NCBI GenBank assembly: GCA_033558025.1
Contig: JAUCEF010000017.1
Coordinates: 4,588,001 to 4,652,000, forward strand
DNA: 64,000 nt
Reading direction: 5' to 3'
DNA from: Phytophthora sp. 'mugwort'
Taxonomy: Eukaryota; Oomycota; Peronosporomycetes; Peronosporales; Peronosporaceae
The position numbers were made by a program, and so were the translations under genes. Of the stretch, positions 45,901-58,487 are shown in pieces. Under the pieces are notes generated by a model. The model saw only the letters and a program-made list of their open reading frames with translations. It was not told the DNA's origin and made no database searches. Positions within the stretch are counted from its first letter, which is position 1. Each line of letters begins with the position of its first letter.

Positions 45901-48900
45901 TACCAGCAACGGACACACACTGAATTAAGTTTTAATTCTTCGGATCAGTGAATTTCCGCTTGCAGTTGACGGCTCGAAGTACAGTCACGTTATCAAATGA
46001 ATATTTTTTTTTTTTCGACAACTGGATCCAGGAAAATAGCAGAGTCGGGACCAAGTTTTGACCACGTAGCTGAAAGACTGTTCCTCCTGAAGTGGGGGTG
46101 TCCTTGAAACCTATCACTGCCCAAACTTCAGGTAAATCGTAAGCTGTTGAGATTCCGCTAGTTAGCACACTCAGTTGGTTGTCAACAGAAACTTGCCATT
46201 GGAAATACCCTCCTGCTCCAGGTTGAGAGAAGTAACCAACCGAATATAGTCAATCTTAACCTTGCAGTCGTTCAGTTCGAACGAGTGAAGGTCATTTGCG
46301 TACCATACTGTGATGCTGGCACAGCCCTGGCAACCAAATCCCGTTCCGTTAACTAGAATTGTGTCGCTCCCTGAAGTTTGTATCCTGTTCGTAGTCACTG
46401 AAATGATGATAGGAGAAGCATAACGACAGCTGATAGCGAATGTTGCGCTTGCCTGGCCACGAACCACCACTGTGAAGGGAAGATTTTAACCAGAATCACC
46501 AGCACTACGGCAGGCAACATATTGATGAGTAGGTGTATCGTGGCGGGTAGAGGCGAGTAGCTTACGTTTTGTGCTTCAAAGTCGAAGCCATATAAAACCG
46601 TAGGCTGTGCATCTGAGCTCGACAGCTTTGCTGACCCCAGGTTCTCCCCAAACACTATAATATTTTCCACAGTACTGCCGTTAGTAGGGAACGCAGTATT
46701 GCACACAACCGAGTCTATCACGGGAGACCCATATGATGCTAAGGGAACCGAGGATGATGGTTGGAACGTTGTATCACCAATAATGGGAACGCTCATGACC
46801 AAATAAATATTTCAGTAGAGATTGGTCCCAACATTTGGAGCTGATGTGCACTCAGCACCAGCATTTCCGTTAATCAGGGAACAGTTCGTCGCATTGTATA
46901 GCGAGGTTGTTCCATATGCCCCATATTGCACCGTGAGCTGCTTAATGGCCACTGAATCATCAACACGCTGCTTAAACCCGATATTCGTACCCGTCAGGAG
47001 GAACCTTTCCCCACCGATTGTGTCCAGTTTACGAGAACCATCCACTACAAGTTCACAGGCCTCCACAGTTGTGTCTTGAGCATTTTCCACGATAATAGCG
47101 AGGTCGTTGCCTACAACAAGGGCATTGATACCACTAGAATCACGAGGTTCGATAGTCAACGTATATTCTTGAACAGCCACAAAATCGAGGAGGTTATTCA
47201 CAATTGTAATAATTGTAAGATTAAAACTGTAGCGACTAGTGACGTCGAGCCTCATAGTTCAGACTTGGCTTAACGATAATGCGGGCGCACAACGACAGGC
47301 TGCGGTCTCTTTCAACTACAACAGAGAAAAGAGAACAGTCGGAGGCACTCGTACACGATAATGAGTAGATCATAGCAAAGTCATCGCCTTCATCGGGATC
47401 CGGGGCACTGAGACAACGTGAAAGAGCAAAGTTGGCAGCTTCGTTTTCTTTTACCACAAAAGTGTACAGCTGGTCGCTGAATGCTGGCACCTCGTTGACA
47501 TTCTTAACTTGGAGAATGATATCTTGTGTACTGCACATTGGGCGGGATCACATGCCGCTATAGTGCAAATGTAGGTCCGTCGCTGTTCGTAATCCAAAAT
47601 GCGCCCTGCACGAAGTTTAATAGCTCCGTTTGTGAGACCAAGACTAAAAGTATCTACACAGTACGTATCGGTCTTGGATTGTAGCGTAAGCTGGATCACG
47701 TCGTTGTCAGGATCTTTAGTAAAACTAGAAAGTAGAACGCCTGCTTGGGTCCCTGCAGCGGAATTCTCATGATGTCGAACGAGACCGGCAGAGAGCTAAG
47801 CCATGCCGGTGCAAAGCTCGACTTCGTAGTTACCACCTTAATGATAGCAGACGTCGAACAGCGTTCAGCACTGTTATCCGTCACAGAAACAGTCACATCG
47901 TATTGTACAGGATATGCTAGCTCTGTGTCTGAAGGGGTCCTCGACACCGTCAGCTGCCCCGTCATCCCGTCAATCCTAATCAAGCCAGACGTAGCGTTGG
48001 TCTCTACGATTGCATACGAAAGTGTATCAGACACATCTTGGTCTTTCCCCGAAAGTGGATTTCCGATTGGTGTACCAACCGCTGAGCGCTCTCTTACAGT
48101 GAAAAACAATGATGCTAATATGGGGCAATCGTTGGTGTTGACAATCCTTACTATAACTTGACTCTCAACTGAAAGTCCAGTTGCTTTCACTGTTTCATCT
48201 GAAACTCGAATCGTGACCAGATATTGCGATAACACTTTGTAATCTGGCACGGTCGATGCTTTCCAAGCCAGTCCAACTCGATCACTTGTGCACAGAGTCG
48301 GTTCCAGTATCTCAGTTGTAGATAACCCGTCCACGATTGTGTCATGAACTAGCTCATAATGAGAACTGAAATCAACAAAAGAATAGAAAGAACATGAAGC
48401 TTTATCAGGATCACTAGCGATAAATGTGCACGCAGCAGTGCCTTGATCTGTAAGAATCGCAGCAGTATTTTCCACCTCGGTACAAAAGAGATCATGCATC
48501 GACGGCACCTCGGGCATATCGGCAACACTGACAGTAACGTAGCCACTCCCGCGTAAAGTGGTTTGAACAGCATCGCAAACCCTCACATTTAAATTGAAAA
48601 TAATAACATCTTTTTCGTAATCGCGCGTGCGAGTTGTTTGCAATGTTCCAGTGAACTGGTCAATCTGGAAGGGCGCATAGCTATCCACGAGCGTCAATAC
48701 ATTTGCTGAACTCTGATCTGGATCAGTAAACTTCACGACCAGTATTGTGGTGCCAGCAGCCATGTTTTCCTGAATGGATCAGTAATGCCTCCAACAACCG
48801 AAGGCGGCTCATTTTTGTCCAGTATCAGGATCGTAATCTTCCCATAAGTGGTGAATTCACCGTCTGAGTACGCCACTTGTAGCTTGTACTCAGCTTTGCT

Positions 48901-51900
48901 CTCGAAATCGACGGCCACAAGCGTCAGAAGCTGACCATCGCTACGAACAGTAAATTCAGATGCATTGCCACCCGAGAGGCCGCTTGCAATTGAGAAGCCA
49001 GAGCTATTTCCCACGGTTCCATCCTTGTCAACAACTTGGATGGGTTTTCCAACTAGTGACCCCGGAGAAAGATTCTCTTGAATAGCAAATGTGCCAACCG
49101 AGAGAGATGGGGGCTCGTTCACATTTCGTACCGATACTATAGCAACAATAGAGGTCGACATGGGTTCGCAATCTGAAACATCTAGAGTAGAGTCACAGTA
49201 CATACCGTTGTCTTCAACTGTGATCGCAACATAGAGAACTGGCACCGTTTCATAGTCGAAGGAGACTTTAGAATAGAGCTGCCCACTATTTGTTATAGAA
49301 ACGTAGTCAGTCGCGTTGGTGCTGAACGACAACTCCGACGCTTGATCGGGGTCTATAGCGACCATTTGACCAATAGATATTCCAATTGGTGAATTTTCCA
49401 AAACAAAAAGTGCCCCAGACTCAGCAAATTGAGGCGCCTCATTCCCATTCAGTATGTCGACCACCACTTGTACTTGCGCCTCCAGAGCTACAGGGAAACT
49501 TGAATCTATAGCGCGCACACCAAATAAATATTGCTTCGTACCTTCGTAGTCCAATTTGTCCCACTGGACAACGAGTTGACCTGAACAACTCTCAAGTCGG
49601 AATGGTAACCCTCCGGCATTTTTATTCATGAGCTCGTAGCGTAAGGTTTCTGTCTGCCCGCGGTCGGGATCCACCGCACGGATTGGCGTTCCAAAAGTTA
49701 AAAAACCAGATGCAGAATTCTCGGGTACACTAAACGAGTAAGACGGCTGCTGAAAAACGGGTGGCTCGTTCACGTCCAAGACTTTAATCTGAATTTCGCG
49801 CTCGTCGAACAAGCCACCGCACGCACCTGGATCGTCACCAAAACATTCTGCTCAAAATTGAACAATGAACTGTCGCGAACGGACAAATTACCGCTTCTTG
49901 TCATTGTAATGTCCGTGGATGGAAAGGCCAATTCATAAGTAATTTGGTCGGATGCATCCTGGTCACTTCCTGTGAGCTCACCGATCATCTCACCAATACT
50001 AGGGTTTCGGTGATTTCGAAGCAGCAGCTAGTGATGACAGGTGCCTCATTTACATCGTCTAGAAAGACCGAAAGCGTTGCCTCTCCCATCAATCCCTCGC
50101 TGTCTACAACATTCACAACGATCTGAAGCGGCTGGTCAACAGCAGAAAGCGATTCGTAGTCAAGTGTACCCGTAACTAATAACAATTCACCATACGATGT
50201 GACATCAAGCAAGGCGCCTTTGGATCCATGAATGAAATACTTTAACGAGGAAGGATAAGCGCCAAAGATACATAGCGTATCAAACGGAATTGTGTCAGGG
50301 ACCACGAAGTTACCGTTAAATTGTTCTCGGATGTAAATATCAAAACTCATTGCACTTGTACTACTTTGAGCAGTAACCATTTGCCCCTCCATTTTTACGA
50401 AAGCGTTTTGTGATAACCAATCCAGCAGATTATCGGTATTGTCTTCGATCAGAACAAAAATATCCCCTGAGCTTGCCAGATTCAGGGTCGCATTTGACAG
50501 CGGAGTTAATGTGGGGGTGGCAATGACAAAAGAATCATTAAGTCTGTCGGGGATATCCACCCACTCAATGTCCGAAGTCTGTAAGAATACAGGTGTTTTA
50601 TCGTGTAATTTGGATAACACATTACCATTTCCTGTTGTAGAAGAAAAATCGTCAAAAAGTTTTCATCGTCGTGCTCAGCGTCAGAAACAGTGATGTAGCC
50701 TATGCTGGTGCCGTCTGGTGTGTTCTCATTGACATGAAATACTTGACCAGTCACAATAGGAGCTTCGTTAATGTTCTTAATAAACACCAAAACCGGTGAC
50801 ACTGCGGTTTCTTGTCCATTTGAGCACTGGATAGTGAGATCATAGGCGCGCGTAGTCTCAAAGTCAAGATATCTGGTTTCTGCATAAATTATCCCGCTTT
50901 TAGCTTCAATCACAAAAGCGGCAGTATCGTTCAGCAAGGCAAAAGACAGCTCATCACCGGCGTCTTCGTTAAAGCAATGAATAGATCCCAGCAACTCCAA
51001 ATTTCGTACTCCAGACGAGCTACTGTCCTTAGACAATGAATACTCGTTGGCAGTGAAGTTCGCTGCCTACAACACTGGTGGGTCATTAACATTTATCACC
51101 GTTACAATTAGAGTCGCCGCAGCTTGAAGACCCTCGCGATCAGTCACAACCACGCTAACAGACATCACCGATGATACTTCAAAATTAATCATGGAGGCAT
51201 TTGCTACCTTAAGAACCCCTATCTCTACTTCAAGCGAAAAAAGGTGAGGCCAAGTAGTTCTGCAAAATAAATGCCAGCACGTCGCCGTGGTCTTCATCAA
51301 TCGGATCGACAGTACCAACAATTGTTCCTTCCGCACTCATCTCCACTACGACAAGAGGGGTTTTCCCTGGAATTGTTGGTGCCTCACTAATATCCACAAC
51401 ACTAATCAATCTTGTTGCTGCAAGACAAAGATAACCCAGTTTCGGAGATATCGTTCGTTTGGTATCGAAGGTGAAAAACGCTTTGCACTTCAAAGTCGGC
51501 AGGTAACTGTTGATCAGGAGCAAACCACACGACTCCGGTTTCGTAATCGATCGTAAAGATACGACTATCCGCAGTGGATAAGAGCTGAAACGTGTGCTTC
51601 TGCTCGATATCCAAGTCTTGCACCACCGCTTGACATGACCCTTGCGTGCCGGGCAACCCTTTAAAGACCCCCATACAATTTTCAAGAGTTTAGCATTGAA
51701 GTGAAGGACACACCGGCGGCTCGTTGTCATTTACATTCGATATCACTATTGCTGATGAATCTGTAAGCCCTGTTGAATCGGTTACAAGTGCCTTTAGTGT
51801 GTAAATTGGGGAAGTCTCCGAGTCAAGAACGCTCTTTAGAAGTAGCGAGATCATTCCAGATTTTGAATTAATTCCAAACACGCTACTAGCAACATTGGTA

Positions 51901-54900
51901 TCTGCATCTGCCGCATCCCACGTAAATTGCTGCATATCGTTTAAGTCTGGATCGGAAGCTTGGAGCACACCAACCAGAGTCCCTGCACTGGTCAATTCAT
52001 GAACTGCTAATTCATATTGGCCATTGCTAAATGAAGGTGGTTCTGGCGCATCAACCACCAATACCGTAAAGTTAAATGAAATCGAAACAGCATCAAATGT
52101 AGTGATTATACCTCGGATTGTCAGCATTGGATCAGTCAAACCAGATTGCATCTTTGCCATCTTCGTAGTCGACAGAAACTCCTGTTGTAAGAATACGACC
52201 ATCTTCATCGATTTCAATAGCATTTGGGATCGGGCGAGAACCTTTTAATGAAAAAATGAATGAGTCTTCTTCAGGATCCATGTTTTGTAGTTGTCCCAGT
52301 ATCTGTCCACGTGCACAATTTTCCGACATCACAATGCTTAAGGTTAAGGCTCGAAGCAGAACCGGGAGCTCGTTAACATTCAGGATTACTATGTAGACCA
52401 TCAGTATCGGACAGAAAACCTTCGCCCGTATCTGTGACAGTTAGTTGAACTCGGTGCATATGAGCACTTTCATAATCAAAATCGCTCGCCTGTACAAAAG
52501 CTCACAGCTTTGATCATCAGTTTGTACAACGTGAGCAAAGGGATTTGACGTCTCGTCCACAGAATAAAATAGTCGCTGGTTGCAGTACCCAATTTCTATA
52601 TCTTCACTCGCTTCAAGGCACACGTCCTTATTGGCTTCGTATCGATTTTCAGTAATGCCATCTTCGCGAACAAAACAGTTTCGAGATAGTTGGGGATGCT
52701 CGTTGACGTCTAGTATAGATATTTCGACGTGAGCTATAATCAAGTTAAGAGCCGTATCTTCCACGATTATATCAAACGTGTACAGAGCTTGAGTCTCGTA
52801 GTCTAAATATTTCGATACACGAATTTGACCCGAGTTATAATCAATTGTAAATGGCATCAGGTTGTCTTGGTCCGTCATGATCGAGAAATGCAAAATGTCC
52901 TGCGTATCCGGGTCACTTGCTTCGATTGGCAACCCAACAGGAGCATACAGGAAAGAGTTTTCTTCAATTTCTTTCTTGTTCACAATTGATTGATGGGAGG
53001 CTCATTCACATCCAATACATGAATTGTAATTGAGCACATTAATGACAAAGAAGACACAACCGCTGCTTCGTCCGGTGCATGCTTGGAGCGAAACTGTCAC
53101 CAATCCTGATGCGGGTGGTATAATTTCTGACTGACTCATAGTCGAGACTTTCCAGGATACTGCAGCGCAACCCAGTACTGATGTTACTCTGCTGGATCTC
53201 AAATAATCCATAACCGACTTTATCTGTATCGCTGATCACCTCAAACAAAGTAATATTGTTTTTGCTGGTTGAATCAGGATTGCTCCATTCAATCGGACCA
53301 AATAGCTCATCTACTGGTGCAATTTCTAAACGTCGGAAACGTTAACGATTATTGGCCCAGAGAACGCTTGCAAACCGGTCCGATCTGTTGCACTGACTGT
53401 AAGGATAAAACGATTGTTTGACTCGTAATCGAGGGGGTGGACTTGCTCATGCGAATTCCTCCATCACATGAGTGAATCATAAAGATATCTACAGAATTGC
53501 CGTTGCGGTCAGTGCTGCCACCAATTGATTGAAAATCACATTATATTCATCTGGATCGTATGCAGCTCCAACGACCCCCACGATAGCTCCTCTTAACGCA
53601 TTTTCAGTAATTGTCATTGTCGGTTGGGGTGAAAACATAGGAGGCGCGTTTAAGTCTACAATCTCGACACGTATTATCGAGCTTGCCTGGAGCCCACAAG
53701 CGTCGGTGCCAGTGACAAGAAGGTCGTAATACGACTTTATTTCGTAATCTACACGCATAGCCAAAGAAAGTAACCCCTCTTCCCAAACAGAAAAATAGTC
53801 GGATGAGTTTGGTGAGAGCGTCACCGAGTCATTTTCAGGATCCCAAAACGATATGCGAGCATGACTGCCCTCATCTGTTCGCACCCAATCCAGATAGTTA
53901 CCAACCGACTCTGGTACCCAAAAGTGGCTGGATTGAATAACCGGAGGCTTGTTGGTGTTTTCGACCAGCAGTAACACTGAACCTAAGCAAACTAAACCAC
54001 CACCATCAACTGCTGCCACCTTGAAGAATACGCTGCCTTGGGTCTCAAAATCCAAAGGAGTTTTGACCAGGATTTCACCAGTGTTGGAATACGACACGGC
54101 TTTACTTGGCGTTTCATCATCGATGAGAAAGTAGCTCAGAGAGCCCCAAGATTGCGAGGTGGTTTCATCCGGATCAACGGCAAGAGTTTGGCCAGCCACA
54201 CCAACCATGTTCTCAGATATCGAAAGCGTGAAAAATGGTTCAACAAAAGCACATTTTTCATTTACGTTTGTCAGATCAAGCGTCAGTGATCCCGTGGTTT
54301 GCCGTATTGGATTGCCATCGTCGCTCACCGTTACTACGATCACCACCTGCCGTACTACTTCGTAATCGAAAATACTTTCATTTACAACTTGAATTGAGGC
54401 CGATAACAATCCAACAGAAACCACGCCATTGTCTTGTCTCCTGTCAGTCGAGTTGTCCCTCAAAATTAGAGTAGTTTGGACCAAAGCAAAGAAATGCCGC
54501 TGGTTGAAATCTTCATCAGTAGTACGAACATAACCAACGACAGAGTCTCGAGCCGAGTATTCGACGAGTGAGAAAGATGTGGAAGAGATGATAGGAGCGT
54601 CATTGCGGTCCAATATGATAATGTCCATCATAACCGTAGCATTGCCACGGTCTGTAGCCGTAATGTAAACCGAGTAGTACGAGTTTTTCTCAAAATTCAG
54701 CAACCGCTTCGAGAACACAGCACCGGAGCGGGATGAATAGCAAATGTATCGGTTGTATCTGTTAGTGCGAATGTCAAGGTATCTTTGCCATCCGGATCTG
54801 TAGCAAACAGATTGCCCGTGATTGTTTCTTTGACCACTGCGGTGGAGAATACATTAGATGCAATCATAGCGTCCTCAGGAATGTAAAGCGTTCGGGAATA

Positions 54901-57742
54901 GACTTGCGGAGGTTCATTAACGTCCACGATATTCACAGTCACTGAAGTAAAGCTACACAATCCTCCTGGGCCACTGTCAGTCGCTGCCACTAAAAGGGTA
55001 AAAGATTCTTGCCGTTCATAATCGAGTGCTTGTCGCGACCTCACCACCACCCGCCCATCCCCACCAATCGACAAAATTGCAAATGCACCGAGATTATTTT
55101 CGCTGACAATGCTGTATGTAATCGTCTCGTTTTGGTACGTATCGCTGTCGATCGCCGTAACGTTCCCGACAATTGCTTGAACCGGTGCATTTTCCACGGC
55201 ATTAAAACTATAACGACTTGATTGAAATAATGGGGGCTTGTTGTTGTCCGTAACGCTGATTATGACACTCGAATCAGCGTAAGCTCCCTGCTCATCAAGC
55301 ACGCGAACTGAAAGTTCATAGAATTGCTTTGTTTCAAAGTCCAGTGAGTTGGCTAGTGTAAGTTTCCCAGATGGTGACACCGTGAACATTCCTTCGTATC
55401 CATCTTCTGCATGCAGTAATTGGAACGATAAAACAGAAGCGTCCATGTCGGAAGCTGACAGCATCCCAACCAAACACCTTTGGAGGAGCCTTCAGCAACT
55501 CCAAACTGATACAAGGTCTGAGAAAATGTAGGGGGCTCGTTAACGTCGGTCACTGTTAACATCACAGCGACAGTATCAACCAGATCCAATGACGAGGTAT
55601 TTGCGTTGTATAGGTTTGTTACAGAAAGTGATATGTAGATGACACACATTGGCATAGTTTCGTAATCCAATCCACCAGTAACAAGGGTAATTTGGCCACA
55701 TGAATTCAGAGCAAAAGACGTGCGACGACCACATGTGCTGTTCACGATGCTCATTCCTATAGAGCATACATTGATAGCGTTCAAAATTTCTTCATCAACT
55801 ACCAAACGAGACAGAGGTGAACCGATGTTGCTCTCCACGTGACTGACTCCTCTATCACGAACTGAATGGTTTCCTGCACGAAGTACGGTGGCTCAAATAC
55901 ATTCACGAGATTGATGCTGTACCTCGCTTTTGCCGTTAAATTGCCTTTATCTTGTACACATACATCAACCCAGAGTGACGGAGTCTTTTCAGAGTTTAGC
56001 GCAGTTGAATTTTGAACCAGAATCTCTGCGGTATCCAGGCCACTTGTTTGAATTCGAAAAGTGTTTGAGATGCTTTCCTCGCAGATCCAAAACTTGTGAT
56101 ACTTGCTTATGTCGGGATCTTGGACCAAGACAAGAGTGACAACAGTTTGATCAAGGGAATTTTCCGTCAAAAGTTGTGGTACGGAGGTCACTAGCACTGG
56201 TGGTTCGTTCACGTCGGTTATGTAAACTGTACCTTTGGTCCACGCCGCGATCTCTCCATCTGACACTTGCACGATAACAGGCAGAATATTTCCTGACGAG
56301 GACTCGTAGTCTAATGAGCAACCAACCTTCAAATATAGTTGCCCAGTGGACGGATTAATTCTGATACAGTCTGTTACAATTTTTTACTTGACCCGCCGAG
56401 ATTGTACTCAAGGTTGGTGCCTGCATCCGAGTCAATAGCAACAATCGGATCTCCTAGGGCAGACCTTGGCAATATGCTTTCTGGTACTGAAATACTGAAA
56501 GGACCGATAATTGGTGATTCGTTGACATCGACAATAGTTACAACAAAGTCAGCCTCATCCGATAAATCACTGTAATCCACAACACGCACGCGCAAACGGT
56601 GGATAGACTTCGTTTCAAAATCAAGACGCGCTGATGTTATCACTTGACCCGATTTCGAGTCAATGGAAAAGTAAGACTGACTTTCATCAATCAAGATAAA
56701 GGTGAGCACTTCGTTTCCATTTTTCACATCTGGATCTGATGAAATTGTAATAAATGGTTGGCCGACTAAAGTACTAACGCTGACATCTTCACGAAGAACG
56801 ACGGTCTGGCCACGAATACTGGGTGTCTCATTGACATCGGTAATGGTAACCTTGACAATTGCGATCGAAAATAGTCCGGCTCTATCTTGGGCCTTCACAA
56901 CCAAATCGTACTCTGCCGCCTCTTCGTGGTCTAGTTGATCCGCTTGCTGGAACAAAAGACCTGTCGTCATATCAATTCCAAATGCGATTTGAGCTCGCGT
57001 ACCAGCATCTTTTGGGGTCTCTGAAACTATACTAAAGGAAATACTATCTCCGTCAGGATCATAGGCATTAACTGCAGGCCAAACTTTCGTCGTAGCACGT
57101 TGGTTCTCTAAAATAGATAGCTGTGAGGGATCGATTGTCGGTTCTTCATTGACATTGCTCACGACAATATCGATATTTCGAATATTGCTTTTACCTCCCG
57201 CTTCATCAGTCGCCACAACCGAAATTACGTATGAGGATTTTGTTTCAAAATCGAGAACATCGCGTACCAATTGGACTTTGTTGCTTACAACATTGAATGT
57301 ATCGATTGGACCAACCATACTGACTGTGACAGTATCGGGCTGGCCATCACTGCCCATATCTGGGTCAAAAATAGTAAGAGTTCCCGTTGCTTGAGTACCT
57401 GTCAGTGAGTTTTCGTCGATGCAAAACGTAGAGGCGACTATCTGCGGATTTTCGTTAATGTCATGAATTATAATCTTGACAATTTGTGGAGGGCTAGACA
57501 GTCCTCCGTAATCCGTTGCTTGCACTAGCAGAGACCATATATTTTTTTCTTCGTAATTGACAAGTCGAGGATTCTTCACCACAAGCTTGCTTAACGAGCA
57601 TTCCTGCGCTCGGTGTCGCTAGAGTCGCTGTCCTGTCGCCATCTAAATTATCATACACAACCGACGGGAGAACTGCAAGGCATTGAAACAGCTGTGTTAT
57701 ACAGCAATCCTGATCAGAATAAAGAAGCTTGGGTATGGTCAC
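39978..57742 (-). pseudogene. giant cadherin / IPT-TIG / multi-pass membrane protein, broken
   Basis: One minus-strand locus of about 17.7 kb. From 57742 down to about 47240 there are about 30 cadherin-like repeats, each with the LDYE/LDFE strand and the linker DxNExPP (DVNEPPVF near 49755, DVNESPII near 56520). Calcium-binding ligands are therefore largely present. From 47240 to about 42300 come about 12 IPT/TIG repeats (GSNFG, GENLG, GGNFG). Then a Cys-rich ephrin-receptor-like module (SCGECPEGATCAGGDEM, about 42065-41860), nine or ten hydrophobic helices (41860-40440), and a Ser/Arg-rich cytoplasmic tail ending at 39978. The frame changes about 30 times, mostly by one base (for example homopolymer losses near 56380 and 50650); a TGA at 41495-41497 is in frame between RFIKR and RTRLTSH; and a 32-bp tandem duplication lies at 44395-44458. 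No signal peptide is seen upstream, so the 5' end may also be lost. Introns cannot explain the breaks because homology continues base to base. Sequencing error is an alternative for the one-base shifts. Confidence 0.65.
44395..44458. repeat. 32-bp perfect tandem duplication in a TIG repeat
   Basis: The 32-bp unit starting CAGGAAGTAGTTCCGATT is present twice head to tail (44395-44426, 44427-44458). As 32 is not a multiple of three it shifts the frame of the surrounding coding sequence. Confidence 0.9.
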
Positions 57743-58487
57743 TCACATGGGACGAGCTCCTCGTTCGCATCGATCGGTCGAGAGCTGGCAAGGTAGTGAA
57801 GATGGGCGATGCGCAGGTCCAGGACCGAAGCAGAGTCCAGGCGGCAAGTGTCCATGCAATTAACGAGCGTAGACGCATGCCGTGGTCGGGTTCGATCGCT
57901 TAAGAAACGTTGGCCGCCCTGGTGAGTATCGTGGAGAACCCCTCGAGAGATTCGCAGATCTTTACCCATTTCCAATCACGGCTATTTTTAAGTTGATGAA
58001 ATGCAAATAATATACGGAAGCGAGCTCCTCAATGTGAGGCCCGCGGCGGTCCACCCAGCGTGCTAAGTTTGCAGAATTTTTTCCATGCTGGGAACAGGAA
58101 AGCGGGTTTCAGTGGTCAAATGCTTAACAGTTTGAACTCCTACGACATGTCTGGATTCCCGATTCATATGCTAAGTTAGCTAGCACTGCTATCAAACCAC
58201 TGCGTACACTTTACCCGGGAATAATTGTTGTCACCAGGAACTGTTCAGATGCTCCCAATGTGGTACGAATATTGGCCAGAAACCGATATGCTTTATGGTC
58301 CCTACGAAAACTCATACAAGGCAGCTCACACCTATTTACAAATCTGGCGCCAACCCGAACGCAGTGCCCTAACGCGCCTAAGACCAGCTTTATATGCTGT
58401 AGAATAGAATAACTTTGTTATGTTTACTGAAGGAGAATATTTACTGCGTGCACTTAGGCCGTACAGTTCTTCTATCCCTCCGAAGAG
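57743..58487. other. interval upstream of the cadherin locus
   Basis: No signal peptide, cadherin repeat or other recognisable protein is found on minus here. A 60-codon plus frame at 58225-58407 is unsupported. The missing 5' exons of the cadherin gene would have been expected in this stretch. Confidence 0.45.

Noticed and set aside
39978..57742. Reading the cadherin locus as an intact gene with about 30 short introns
   Set aside because: At the junctions examined the protein similarity continues within one or two bases, leaving no room for introns, and GT-AG pairs are missing.
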